Source: Tepidiformaceae bacterium
GTDB lineage: Bacteria > Chloroflexota > Dehalococcoidia > Tepidiformales > Tepidiformaceae
Assembly: GCA_958295975.1 (NCBI GenBank)
Contig: OY282446.1
Location: forward strand, 721,289-785,288
Length of the DNA stretch: 64,000 bases
Direction of reading: 5' to 3'
Positions 1 to 9,060 of this stretch are shown in pieces. A program made the translations under genes and the position numbers. The notes under the pieces are model-generated. The model made no database searches and was not told the origin of the DNA. It worked only from the letters and a program-made list of their open reading frames with translations. The first letter of the stretch is position 1. Each line of letters begins with the position of its first letter.

Positions 1-343
1 GGGCTCGGCCTGGAGCGAGCTGGTCACGGCCCCCTCCGGCCACTGCGTCACCGCCACCGGTCCCGCCACCGGCGACGAGCTCGCCGACTACGGCGCACTC
101 TCGGACTACGACTGCGATCTGCTCGACGCGATCCACGATGAGTACGCGGCCATGGATTGCTGGGCGCTGGCCGACGTCACGCGCGCCCTGCCCGAATGGC
201 GCGATCCGGGCGAGTCGTCCGTGCCCATCGACCCGCGCGACATCCTGCGCGACATCGGCTACACGGACAAGCTGATCGCCCAGGTCGAGGACAACGTTGG
301 GGCCATCTATTCCCTCGAACTCACCTTGAAGGGCTCCCGCTGA
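1..343 (+). CDS. Panacea/SocA-type antitoxin-like protein (C-terminal part)
   Basis: The open frame enters from the left edge (frame 2), so only the last 113 residues are seen. The visible part has a helical core (LSDYDCDLLDAIHDEYAAM, then WALADVTRALPEW) followed by PIDPRDILRDIGY. That arrangement resembles the Panacea (DUF4065, SocA-like) domain, which in known systems acts as antitoxin to varied toxins. The stop TGA overlaps the likely CTG start of the next gene, so the two are coupled. Family assignment is by pattern recognition only; the N-terminus is missing. Confidence is moderate. Confidence 0.6.
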   Translation, partial: GSAWSELVTAPSGHCVTATGPATGDELADYGALSDYDCDLLDAIHDEYAAMDCWALADVTRALPEWRDPGESSVPIDPRDILRDIGYTDKLIAQVEDNVGAIYSLELTLKGSR

Positions 344-720
344 ATCCCGGGGATACCTTCATCGATCCCGGTTTCGACCGGGGCAGGCATCTCTGGATCG
401 TGCTCAGCGTGCCCGTCACGGGGGATTTCATCGCCACCGTCAACCTGACCACGCACGACCTCACCCGTGGAGACTGCGACGAACGCTGCTTCATCCTCCG
501 GCCGGGCGATCATGCGTCCGTGCGACACGATTCCTGCGTCTACTACAAGCGGGCGCTGCTGCGCTCCCTTGCCAAAATCGGGGAAGCCGGGGAACTCCGC
601 ACGCGACGACCGCTCGGCGCGCGGCTCCTGCGCCGCATTCAGGAAGGGGCGCTGGCCACGCCAGCCACGCGAAAGGAAGTCAAGGGCGCCATCCGAGAGA
701 CGCTGTGGCGGGCGGGCTAG
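340..720 (+). CDS. PemK/MazF-like partner of the Panacea gene, putative toxin
   Basis: A protein of about 126 residues. The best start is a CTG at 340 overlapping the upstream TGA, because homologous-looking sequence begins at NPGDTFIDPGF; no ATG or GTG lies close by. The opening 'GD-x-F...RGRHLWIVLS', then a short strand and 'RPGDHASVRHDSCVYY', suggests a small beta-barrel like PemK/MazF-type proteins. By position it would be the toxin of a toxin-antitoxin pair, but no ribonuclease residues can be assigned. Its TAG stop shares the CTAG tetranucleotide with the convergent gene at 717. Confidence 0.5.
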   Translation: MNPGDTFIDPGFDRGRHLWIVLSVPVTGDFIATVNLTTHDLTRGDCDERCFILRPGDHASVRHDSCVYYKRALLRSLAKIGEAGELRTRRPLGARLLRRIQEGALATPATRKEVKGAIRETLWRAG

Positions 721-1844
721 AGGCGCGCCACGTTCGTGACAAGGTTGTAGAGGAACCAGCCGTCGTCGCCGTCCGTGCGGAAGGTCTCCGGCTTGGCGCG
801 GGCGAGGTCGCGCATGATGCCGATGCCGTCGCTGTACGGCTCGAAGGAGACGATGCGGTCGAGGCGCACGCGGAAGCGCTCGCGCGCGCCGTGGAAGTAG
901 ACGTGCCGCGTGGTCACGCCCAGCAGGCCCACGTCCGCCTTCACCGTCTCCGTGATGGAGACGGGATGGCCGCGGAAGGCGCTCTGGCGCAGGTAGAGGC
1001 CGCGCGCCACGCGCACGCTCGCGCCCGTGGAGCCGCCGTGGAACTCCCGCCGCGTCTGGAGCTGGTAGTAGTCGACGCCATCGAAGAGCCAGACCAGCTG
1101 CTCCGACTTCTGGAAGTTGAAGGGGATGGGCATGGAGTCCGGCGCGGTGCGGAAGTTCACCTCGGGCATGGTCCCCTCGCAGACGGAGCGGATGACCATG
1201 GCCTTCGCGGCCCTCGCGCGCGCCTCCCGCAGGGCCGGATCGTCGTCGGCGTCCAGCCCGAAGCGCTCGAGGTAGCGGTCGATGGCGGCCTCTTCCCCGC
1301 GCGAGAGCAGGTCGTCGTCGAGGGCGCGGTCGATGGCGTCGGCGAGCGACCCCGCCAGCAGCGCACGCCGTTCCCCCTCGGGCAGGGGCGAGGCGCGCAG
1401 CTCCGCCTCCAGCACGTCCAGCGTCTCCGCGTCCCCGGACCCGGCGGCGAGCGCGGCGTAGCGGCGCAGTCGTTCGCGGGAGGCCCCGGCCAGCCGTGCG
1501 AGCGTGCGCCCCGTCTCCCGCTCCGTGAGCGCGAAGGCCGCGCGGAAGGCATGGAGCCGGTCCTCCTCGTCGCGCGTGAGCGAGCCGTCGTCGAGGCCGC
1601 GCGCCGCCGCCTCGTTCCAGCCCTCGGCCAGCGCCGCGCGCACGTCGTCGCCGTCCACGCGCCCTTCGGCGGCGAGAGCGTTCAGGTCGAGCCGCAGGGC
1701 CTCGACGTCGAGCGCGGGGGCGAGCGCCGCGGTCGCCGCGCGCTCCGTGATGGCCACGCGGGCCGCCTCGTGGGCGCGTTCGCAGTCGCCGTGGGCGCGG
1801 CGCAGGAAGCCCGCGTCCTTGCCGCAGTGGCGGCAATTCGCCAT
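717..1844 (-). CDS. conserved zinc-ribbon protein of unknown function
   Basis: 375 residues, ATG start overlapping the Rieske stop by one base (TGATG). The N-terminus has CRHCG and a later Cys in HGDC, a probable zinc knuckle. The middle is helical with acidic turns that look loosely EF-hand-like (DDGSLTRDEED, DDDLLSRGEEA). The C-terminal half (about residues 235-375) is a beta-rich block with FNFQKSEQLVWLF, TRREFHGGSTGASVRVA and VSFEPYSDGIGI. I recall that arrangement from conserved bacterial proteins of unknown function. It is last in the Rieske/thiolase operon but need not be functionally tied to it. Confidence 0.7.
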   Translation of the reverse strand: MANCRHCGKDAGFLRRAHGDCERAHEAARVAITERAATAALAPALDVEALRLDLNALAAEGRVDGDDVRAALAEGWNEAAARGLDDGSLTRDEEDRLHAFRAAFALTERETGRTLARLAGASRERLRRYAALAAGSGDAETLDVLEAELRASPLPEGERRALLAGSLADAIDRALDDDLLSRGEEAAIDRYLERFGLDADDDPALREARARAAKAMVIRSVCEGTMPEVNFRTAPDSMPIPFNFQKSEQLVWLFDGVDYYQLQTRREFHGGSTGASVRVARGLYLRQSAFRGHPVSITETVKADVGLLGVTTRHVYFHGARERFRVRLDRIVSFEPYSDGIGIMRDLARAKPETFRTDGDDGWFLYNLVTNVARL

Positions 1845-3112
1845 CAGCCGCGCTCCAGCGGCATGGCGAGGCGGTCGGCGGCGACCTCCGCGAAGGGCGT
1901 GGCGCGGGGGGCCACCTCCGCGCCGGAGCGCACGCGGTAGGCCTCGCCGTTGCGGGCGGCGGCGGGCTCGCGCCCCTCCAGCAGCTCGCGCGCCATGCGC
2001 AGCATCATGCGCCGGAACTCGATGATGGCCACGTCCGTCGTGCCCAGGTGCTCCTTCGTGCGGTCGTAGATGCGGCCCTGGCTGTCCTGGATGCAGGCAT
2101 CCTGCTCGGAGATGCCCGCGATGCCCGTGAAGCTCGCCGCGCGCTGCGCCTCGCGGTCGATCAGGTAGTCGTTGGCGCGGTTGCGGACGGGCCGGTACTG
2201 GTCGTCCACCACCGAGTGGATGCTGGCCCTGCCGCTCCGCATGGCCTCCCGCTCCGCCTCCGTGATGGGGCGATCGGGGTTCCAGGTGTAGGTGTAGACC
2301 CAGCAGCTTTCGTCGTCGATGGGAACCCACGTCTGGCCGCTCATGTTCTGGCCGCGCTCCGCGCCGGGGGCGAGGCTGTGGTTGGGCGCGAGGAACTGCG
2401 TGATGCGCCAGTAGGCGCCGTCCGCCCCGGCGCGCCGCGCGCCGCCGACGACGAAGCCCGCCTCCGTGGGGGCCAGCGTGAAGCGCGGCGCGCCGTCCTC
2501 CTTCATGTAGCGCAGGGCCGCGGGCGCGTCCTCCGGCAGGTCCACCAGCATGTGCAGGAAGGAGAAGTGGGCGGTGTCGATGGCGCCCTCCACCGACTGC
2601 GCCCAGTTGCACTCCTGCAGCTTCTTGGAGATGTGGCGGTGGCGCTCCGGCACGAGCGCCCACTCGAAGCGGGGCAGCTCCGGCGGGGGCAGGTCGGGCG
2701 GTCCGAGGTACGCCCACAGGTAGCCGCCCCATTCACGCACGGGGTAAGCGGTGAGGCCCACCTTCTCGCGGAACTGCGACTCCGGCGGCTCGGACGGCAT
2801 GTCCACGCAGGCCCCGCGCACGTCGAACTTCCAGCCGTGGTAGACGCAGCGCAGGCCGTGCTCCTCGTTGCGCCCCCAGAACAGCTCGGCGCGGCGGTGG
2901 GGGCAGCGCCCCTCCACCAGCCCCACCTGCCCGGCGGTGTCGCGGAAGGCGACCAGCTCCTCGCCGAGCACGGTGATGCGCACGGGCGGGCAGTCGGGCG
3001 CGGGCAACTCGGAGGCCAGCAGCACGGGCGTCCAGAAGCGCCGGAAGAGCACGCCCATGGGCGTGCCCGGCCCCGTGCGCGTGAGCAGCTCGTTGTCGTG
3101 CGCGCTCAGCAT
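1844..3112 (-). CDS. Rieske non-heme iron ring-hydroxylating oxygenase, alpha subunit
   Basis: 422 residues. The Rieske [2Fe-2S] ligands are visible: C70-P-H72 and C89-V-Y-H92. The mononuclear iron site follows at residues 179-187 as D179-T-A-H182-x4-H187, preceded by the conserved Glu-rich helix. Layout and length fit the phthalate 4,5-dioxygenase/vanillate demethylase branch, which hydroxylates or demethylates aromatic or ether substrates using electrons from a separate reductase; no reductase is in the window. It belongs to a minus-strand catabolic operon but is now separated from the DUF35 and thiolase genes by a restriction-modification insert. The substrate is unknown. Confidence 0.9.
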   Translation of the reverse strand: MLSAHDNELLTRTGPGTPMGVLFRRFWTPVLLASELPAPDCPPVRITVLGEELVAFRDTAGQVGLVEGRCPHRRAELFWGRNEEHGLRCVYHGWKFDVRGACVDMPSEPPESQFREKVGLTAYPVREWGGYLWAYLGPPDLPPPELPRFEWALVPERHRHISKKLQECNWAQSVEGAIDTAHFSFLHMLVDLPEDAPAALRYMKEDGAPRFTLAPTEAGFVVGGARRAGADGAYWRITQFLAPNHSLAPGAERGQNMSGQTWVPIDDESCWVYTYTWNPDRPITEAEREAMRSGRASIHSVVDDQYRPVRNRANDYLIDREAQRAASFTGIAGISEQDACIQDSQGRIYDRTKEHLGTTDVAIIEFRRMMLRMARELLEGREPAAARNGEAYRVRSGAEVAPRATPFAEVAADRLAMPLERG

Positions 3113-3115
3113 CGC

Positions 3116-3772
3116 TTAGATCTCCTGGAAGTAAGACATCAAAAAATCCAGCACACGACGCTTCTCGTCCTCCGATGCAGACTGGACAATCGCCACCACA
3201 TTGAGCCATCCGGTTTCATCATCCCAATAGTTCTTCTTCATAACCTGATGCCTTCCGCACAACGGTTGCCACTTATCGGAGTCGGTAGGGTCAACATCAG
3301 GATCCAAAGAATGCGGTTGCTTGTGATCTGGGGTCAAGCGGACCGTTCCGCCACCAATATGGTCGAGATCACCGTCTCTCAGTCCGCAATATTGACCGTC
3401 CTGTTCCCAAGTACAGCTGTAGTGCGCTATCTCAAGAACAGAACGCCACGTAGCAGCAGTTGGGCGCACCCTTCGAGATGCAGTATCCCGCTTTTCAGCA
3501 GTAGGCATCAGATACTCACTCACGCGGAGATCGCCGCGATTCCTCCACGAGAGAATAGTGTACCCGCGATCAGTACGAAGTTCGGAGAGGCGCTGATGCC
3601 AGTTTTCGGGCTGCCTCCCGGTCTTCGGATCCGTCGCAACTTCGATGATCTGCTCCCTCGTGGCGACCTTACCGATGTTATCGAGGAAGAAGGCTTCGAT
3701 CCTAGAGCGAACAGATTTTTGTTCGTAAGGACCATTAATGATCGCATATTCCTTCGGATCAGAGTAGTCCAT
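3116..3772 (-). CDS. HNH-type type II restriction endonuclease
   Basis: 218 residues from the ATG at 3772 (a GTG at 3781 is the alternative). The N-terminal part (KVATREQIIEVA ... WHQRLSELRTDRGYTI) looks like a winged-helix DNA reader. The C-terminal half has an HNH/beta-beta-alpha-metal core: a Cys pair in CTWEQDGQYC, the LDHI strand, then LTPDHKQPHS and PLCGRHQVMKKN. It overlaps the adjacent DNA methyltransferase gene by 14 nt, the usual arrangement of a restriction-modification pair. Base composition is clearly less GC-rich than the neighbours, which indicates horizontal transfer. Recognition sequence cannot be inferred. Confidence 0.85.
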   Translation of the reverse strand: MDYSDPKEYAIINGPYEQKSVRSRIEAFFLDNIGKVATREQIIEVATDPKTGRQPENWHQRLSELRTDRGYTILSWRNRGDLRVSEYLMPTAEKRDTASRRVRPTAATWRSVLEIAHYSCTWEQDGQYCGLRDGDLDHIGGGTVRLTPDHKQPHSLDPDVDPTDSDKWQPLCGRHQVMKKNYWDDETGWLNVVAIVQSASEDEKRRVLDFLMSYFQEI

Positions 3773-4502
3773 GCTGACCACCGTCTTGCGAAGTAACCAC
3801 GTTAGTCATTCTCTGGGCGCTGATTGATAGCCAGTGATCAGACTCATCACAGAGAATAGCACGGCGCCTTAGTCGAAGACAAGCTTCACCGGTTGTTCCC
3901 GATCCACACATTGGATCAAGCACTACATCTTGTTCTATTGTTGACATCAATATGAGTGGTTCTATCACAGACAGAGGCTTCTGGGCAGGATGCCCTGTTT
4001 GCTCTTTTTTGCCCACGAACCCGATATTAAGAGGAGCTTCAATCACACTGGGAGGGCCAGGAATGAAACGCATCTTACCTGCACGTAGCCGTTCCTTTTG
4101 TTCCTTGGTCAAAAAGTGCTCGGGATACGTCTTGGCACCGTTAGCTGCAAGATGGAGACACGTGTTTTGGGCAGAACGCCAACCTCGAACGACAGAGGGG
4201 CAATTCTTGTAGTACCAAGTCAGCCAAGAAACAAGAGTATAGTTGAAAGGCATCTCGGTAATTTGGTGTGCGATAATTTCCGGAAATCCCCAGACAAACA
4301 CATGGTCCGACACTTCAGCGGCCGCGTGAATAATTTTCGTGAGCCAAGCATCGTAATCGGGCCTGTCACCCCCGACCCCTTTATTATACCAAGGGTCAAG
4401 GACGGTGGCCGTGACCTTAGTAGACATATTAGTCAAGGTATGCAGCACATCCGCTGGCTCGCGGATTTCAATCGCGGGGAACTTCTCGTCAAGCTGGTTC
4501 AA
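3759..4502 (-). CDS. beta-class site-specific DNA methyltransferase
   Basis: About 247 residues. I place the start at TTG 4502, because AGAGGAGGG lies about 10 nt upstream; an in-frame TTG at 4556 lacks a comparable ribosome site. Motif order is that of the beta class: catalytic DPWY (motif IV) near the N-terminus, then VLDPMCGSGTTGEA (motif I, AdoMet binding) near the C-terminus. Such enzymes methylate adenine N6 or cytosine N4. Together with the overlapping HNH endonuclease it forms a complete type II system. DNA here is visibly AT-richer than the flanks. Confidence 0.88.
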   Translation of the reverse strand: MNQLDEKFPAIEIREPADVLHTLTNMSTKVTATVLDPWYNKGVGGDRPDYDAWLTKIIHAAAEVSDHVFVWGFPEIIAHQITEMPFNYTLVSWLTWYYKNCPSVVRGWRSAQNTCLHLAANGAKTYPEHFLTKEQKERLRAGKMRFIPGPPSVIEAPLNIGFVGKKEQTGHPAQKPLSVIEPLILMSTIEQDVVLDPMCGSGTTGEACLRLRRRAILCDESDHWLSISAQRMTNVVTSQDGGQHGLL

Positions 4503-4560
4503 GGCTCGTTGCCCTCCTCTCTGAAGATACAGGCTTGGCTGCTTCGTCGCAAACAACCCT

Positions 4561-4614
4561 TGGGGGCAGAGTGCTACCGTGCTGCCGCTTCAACCCCCAC
4601 TCTACGCCCCCGGG
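4561..4614. other. inverted repeat at the edge of the restriction-modification insert
   Basis: Arms GGGGGCAGAGTG and CACTCTACGCCCCC can pair with a two-base bulge across a roughly 25-base loop. The repeat lies between the methyltransferase and the DUF35 gene, at the composition boundary. It may be a terminator or a scar of insertion; I cannot tell which. Confidence 0.35.
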
Positions 4615-5120
4615 TAGCGCCAGGGGCGCTCCGGCTGCTCCGCGTCCTCGTCCAGCGTCCACATGGGCAGCGACAGCCCCTCCGCCACGTCCGCGAACAC
4701 CATCCGCATACGGCTGCCGATGCCCACGCGCTCGACCAGCTCCGGCGGGGCCAGCTCGCCGTCGGGCGTGGCCAGGTTGCCCGCCACGCGCAGGGCCTCG
4801 TGCTCGCCCGGCTCGCCCTTCTGCGCGTCCAGGTCCACCAGCAGGATCAGGTAGGGCGTGCGCTCGCGGAACTGCGGCTGGATGGCCTGATGCACCTCGC
4901 CGTAGGAGTGGACCGCGCCGCGGCCCTCCACGCGCGTCCACGCGAACTCGCGGTTGCGGCACCAAGGGCAGGCCGTGCCCGGCGGATAGCGCAGCAGCCC
5001 GCAGGCCGTGCACCGCTGCAGGTGGAAATCGTGCGCCGCGCAATGCTCGAAGTAGGCGCGGTTCTCGTGGTCCACGTCGGAGACCGTGAGGCTCATGCCA
5101 CGGTAGTCGCCCTGGAGCAT
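4602..5120 (-). CDS. DUF35 zinc-ribbon/OB-fold protein, thiolase partner
   Basis: 172 residues. A four-Cys rubredoxin-like zinc ribbon (CTACG ... CPWCRN, about residues 37-56) precedes an OB-fold of the DUF35 family (GRGAVHSYGEVHQAI onward). DUF35 proteins are known partners of thiolase-like proteins in acyl-CoA and sterol side-chain metabolism, forming complexes with SCP2/lipid-transfer thiolases. It lies 3 nt downstream of such a thiolase here, so a complex is likely. The start at 5120 gives MLQGDYRG; an internal ATG eight residues on is possible. Confidence 0.9.
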   Translation of the reverse strand: MLQGDYRGMSLTVSDVDHENRAYFEHCAAHDFHLQRCTACGLLRYPPGTACPWCRNREFAWTRVEGRGAVHSYGEVHQAIQPQFRERTPYLILLVDLDAQKGEPGEHEALRVAGNLATPDGELAPPELVERVGIGSRMRMVFADVAEGLSLPMWTLDEDAEQPERPWRYPGA

Positions 5121-5123
5121 CGC

Positions 5124-6380
5124 CTACCCCCTCCGCATCACGAGCGACGAGCCCGTGCCCGGCATGGCCCAGCCCAGGTTCATGGACACGTTGGCGTCGC
5201 GCACCTGGCGGCAGCCGCCCTCGGAGTAATCGTACGTATGCAGGCGATGGCCGCGGCCGTCCAGCGGGCAGGAGTCATCCACCTCGCCGCGCAGCTGGCG
5301 CACGTTCTCGATGATCATGTTCATGCCGTGCGTGTAGCCCTCGCAGAGGTGGCCGCCGCTGGTGTTGTTGGGGCGCTCCCCGCCCAGCCGCATGACGCCG
5401 CTGCTCACGTAGTCGCCGCCCTCGCCCTTCGCGCAGAAGCCGTAATCCTCCAGCTGCAGCATGGTGGTGAAAGTGAAGGCGTCGTAGGCTCCCGTGAGGT
5501 CGATGTCCTCCGGCCCCACGCCCGCGTTCGGCCAGATGATGTCGCGGATGTAGCGCCCGGCCACGGTGGAGATGGGGCCGTGCTGGAAGTGCATGTCGCT
5601 GCGCGGCTTGCACACGCGCCCGGCCACTCCCAGCACGCGCGGCGAACGGTGGCGGTAGTCCCCCGCGCGCTCCGCCCGCGTCACGATCAGGGCCGTGGCG
5701 TTGTCCGTCTCCACGCAGCAGTCCAGCAGGCGCAGGGGCTTCACGATCATGCGGCTGTTGAGCACGTCGTCCACCGTCACGCGCTGGCGGTAGTAGGCCT
5801 TCGGATTGTTGGAGGCGTGCTCGCTGTGGATCACCTTCACCATGGCCAGCTGCTCCGGCGTGGTGCCGTAGTCGTACATGTGGCGCATGAAGCTGGGGCT
5901 GAAGTTCTGGCCCGCGCTGAACCAGCCGTAGGGCGTCGTGTGCAGGGCGTCGCCCGCCACGGGCGCGCGCGCCCGCGCCCCCGTGCCCCCGATGCGGACC
6001 TGCGAATAGCCGTTCATCGAGCGGAAGATGGCGACGGCGTTGCACATGCCCGCCTCGATGGCGCCCATGGCCAGCCCGACGAGCGCCTCGCTGCTCGACC
6101 CGCCGCCGTACACGTCCATGTAGAAGTTGAGGCGCAGGCCGAGGTCGCCCGCGATCATGGGCGAGGGCGTGGAGTCGTTGTTGGAGTAGGACATCATGCC
6201 GTCGAGCTCGGCGGCGGGGATGCCCGCGTCCTCCATGGCGTTCTTCACGGCCCACGTGCCGAGCGCGCGCGTGCTCAGGTTGGAGCCGCGCGTGTAGGTG
6301 GTCTCGCCCACGCCGACGATGGCGTAGCGGTCGCGCAGGTACCTGGGGGCGGTCGCGTCGGCGTCGGCGGCGGGAGTCAT
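5124..6380 (-). CDS. thiolase-like (SCP-X/lipid-transfer type) protein
   Basis: 418 residues with thiolase-superfamily layout: VGVGETTYTRGS at the N-terminus, AGIPAAELDGMM, and a C-terminal GGHLCEGYTHG block carrying the His-Cys pair of the second active-site loop. The position of the nucleophilic Cys of canonical thiolases is occupied by serines (VYGGGSSSEALVG), as in many non-canonical lipid-transfer thiolases. It may therefore act with the DUF35 partner as a retro-aldolase/lyase or binding protein rather than a true 3-ketoacyl-CoA thiolase. It belongs to the same operon as the methylmalonyl-CoA mutase and Rieske oxygenase. Confidence 0.85.
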   Translation of the reverse strand: MTPAADADATAPRYLRDRYAIVGVGETTYTRGSNLSTRALGTWAVKNAMEDAGIPAAELDGMMSYSNNDSTPSPMIAGDLGLRLNFYMDVYGGGSSSEALVGLAMGAIEAGMCNAVAIFRSMNGYSQVRIGGTGARARAPVAGDALHTTPYGWFSAGQNFSPSFMRHMYDYGTTPEQLAMVKVIHSEHASNNPKAYYRQRVTVDDVLNSRMIVKPLRLLDCCVETDNATALIVTRAERAGDYRHRSPRVLGVAGRVCKPRSDMHFQHGPISTVAGRYIRDIIWPNAGVGPEDIDLTGAYDAFTFTTMLQLEDYGFCAKGEGGDYVSSGVMRLGGERPNNTSGGHLCEGYTHGMNMIIENVRQLRGEVDDSCPLDGRGHRLHTYDYSEGGCRQVRDANVSMNLGWAMPGTGSSLVMRRG

Positions 6381-6428
6381 GGCCTCTCCGTTCGCCCGCA
6401 GTCTACAGGAGCAGGATCCCCCGCGTGG

Positions 6429-6569
6429 TCAGGCGATTTTGCGAAGGTCGTCCAACCGATAGCCCGTGCCGCCCGTCTGGAAATACCGGAAGCCCGCGAG
6501 GGCCAGCGCGATGCCAACCCCATCCGCACGGAGCGCCTTCGCCACCGCCTGCCGCTTCGCCTCGTTCAT
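6429..6569 (-). CDS. 46-residue protein of unknown function
   Basis: A small gene with a strong ribosome site: AGGAGG lies 8 nt before the ATG at 6569 (an earlier ATG at 6575 is too close to it). The product starts MNEAKRQAVAKALRADGVGI and continues through FRYFQTGGTGYRLDDL. It has one amphipathic helix and no cysteines. It lies 34 nt after the mutase stop and 48 nt before the thiolase start, so it is co-transcribed. I do not recognise the family; the ribosome site and clean frame make it likely real. Confidence 0.6.
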   Translation of the reverse strand: MNEAKRQAVAKALRADGVGIALALAGFRYFQTGGTGYRLDDLRKIA

Positions 6570-6603
6570 TGCCATTTCCTCCTGTGGTGAGAGGCTTAGC
6601 CCC

Positions 6604-8283
<1,680 letters not shown>

Positions 8284-8378
8284 GGCCCGCTCCTCTCCGG
8301 TATCCAGCAGGGAGTGTCCCCATCTTACCGAACCGCGCGCGCTGGATCGCCAGCGGCCCGCGGCGCTACCCTCCGGCG

Positions 8379-8969
8379 GTGCCCACGCCCGCCCGCGAGC
8401 GCCTGTTCCGCGAGGTCGCCGAGCGCCGCCAGCGGGGCGCGGTCGTGCTTGAGGACATCCACGATCCGCACAACGCCGCCGCCGTCTTCCGCACCTGCGA
8501 CGCCCTCGGCTTCCAGCGCGTCTGCCTCGTGTTCGAGCGGGAGGAGCCGTTCGACCCGCGCGGCACGGGCAAGCTCAGCTCCTCCGCCACCAACAAGTGG
8601 CTCGACTTCGACGTGCACGACTCCATCGCCGGGTGTCTCGCGGACCTGCGCCGCGACGGCTGCGAGATCATCGCCACCGTGGCCGGGGGCGGGGCCGAGG
8701 GCCTCTTCGACGCCGACCTCACGGCGCCACGCCTGGCCGTCCTGCTGGGCAACGAGCAGCGCGGCCTGTCGGAGGAGGCGCTGGCGCTCGCCGACCGCCG
8801 TCTCACCATCCCCATGGCGGGCATGGTGCGCAGCCTCAACCTCTCCGTGGCCGCGGCGCTCGTCCTCTACGAGGTCACGCGCCAGCGCCGCGCCGCGGGC
8901 ATGGAGCGCTACCGCCTCCCGGCGACGGAACGCGACGCCCTCGCCCGCCGCCTCGCCGACCGCTCCTGA
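8379..8969 (+). CDS. trmH: TrmH/SpoU-family RNA 2'-O-ribose methyltransferase
   Basis: 196 residues from a GTG start. All three SPOUT motifs are present: [18 protein letters not shown] (motif 1, with the catalytic Arg), [14 protein letters not shown] (motif 2) and [18 protein letters not shown] (motif 3). Length and motif spelling fit TrmH, which methylates the ribose of G18 in tRNA, though an rRNA target cannot be excluded. Divergent from the mutase gene and convergent with the alcohol dehydrogenase. Confidence 0.88.
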   Translation: MPTPARERLFREVAERRQRGAVVLEDIHDPHNAAAVFRTCDALGFQRVCLVFEREEPFDPRGTGKLSSSATNKWLDFDVHDSIAGCLADLRRDGCEIIATVAGGGAEGLFDADLTAPRLAVLLGNEQRGLSEEALALADRRLTIPMAGMVRSLNLSVAAALVLYEVTRQRRAAGMERYRLPATERDALARRLADRS

Positions 8970-9002
8970 CTCCATCCACTTCCATCCATTCGCCACTCAG
9001 CA

Positions 9003-9050
9003 CCGCGCAGCGGCGCGCTCTCCTTCGCCCTCAGCCGCGCGCCAGCGCGG
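9003..9050. terminator. hairpin between convergent trmH and alcohol dehydrogenase genes
   Basis: Arms CCGCGC...GCGCGC and GCGCGC...GCGCGG pair as two 6-bp segments around an 18-nt loop. No T-tract follows, so this could be a bidirectional or Rho-assisted terminator. The stretch also reads as an imperfect direct repeat of about 32 bp (CTCAGC...GCGCTCTCCT, twice). Confidence 0.4.
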
Positions 9051-9060
9051 CGCTCTCCTC

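Noticed and set aside
4098-6590. Long plus-strand open frame of 830 codons
   Set aside because: It is antisense to the thiolase, DUF35 and methyltransferase genes, His/Arg/Ala-rich and without motifs: a GC-rich shadow frame.
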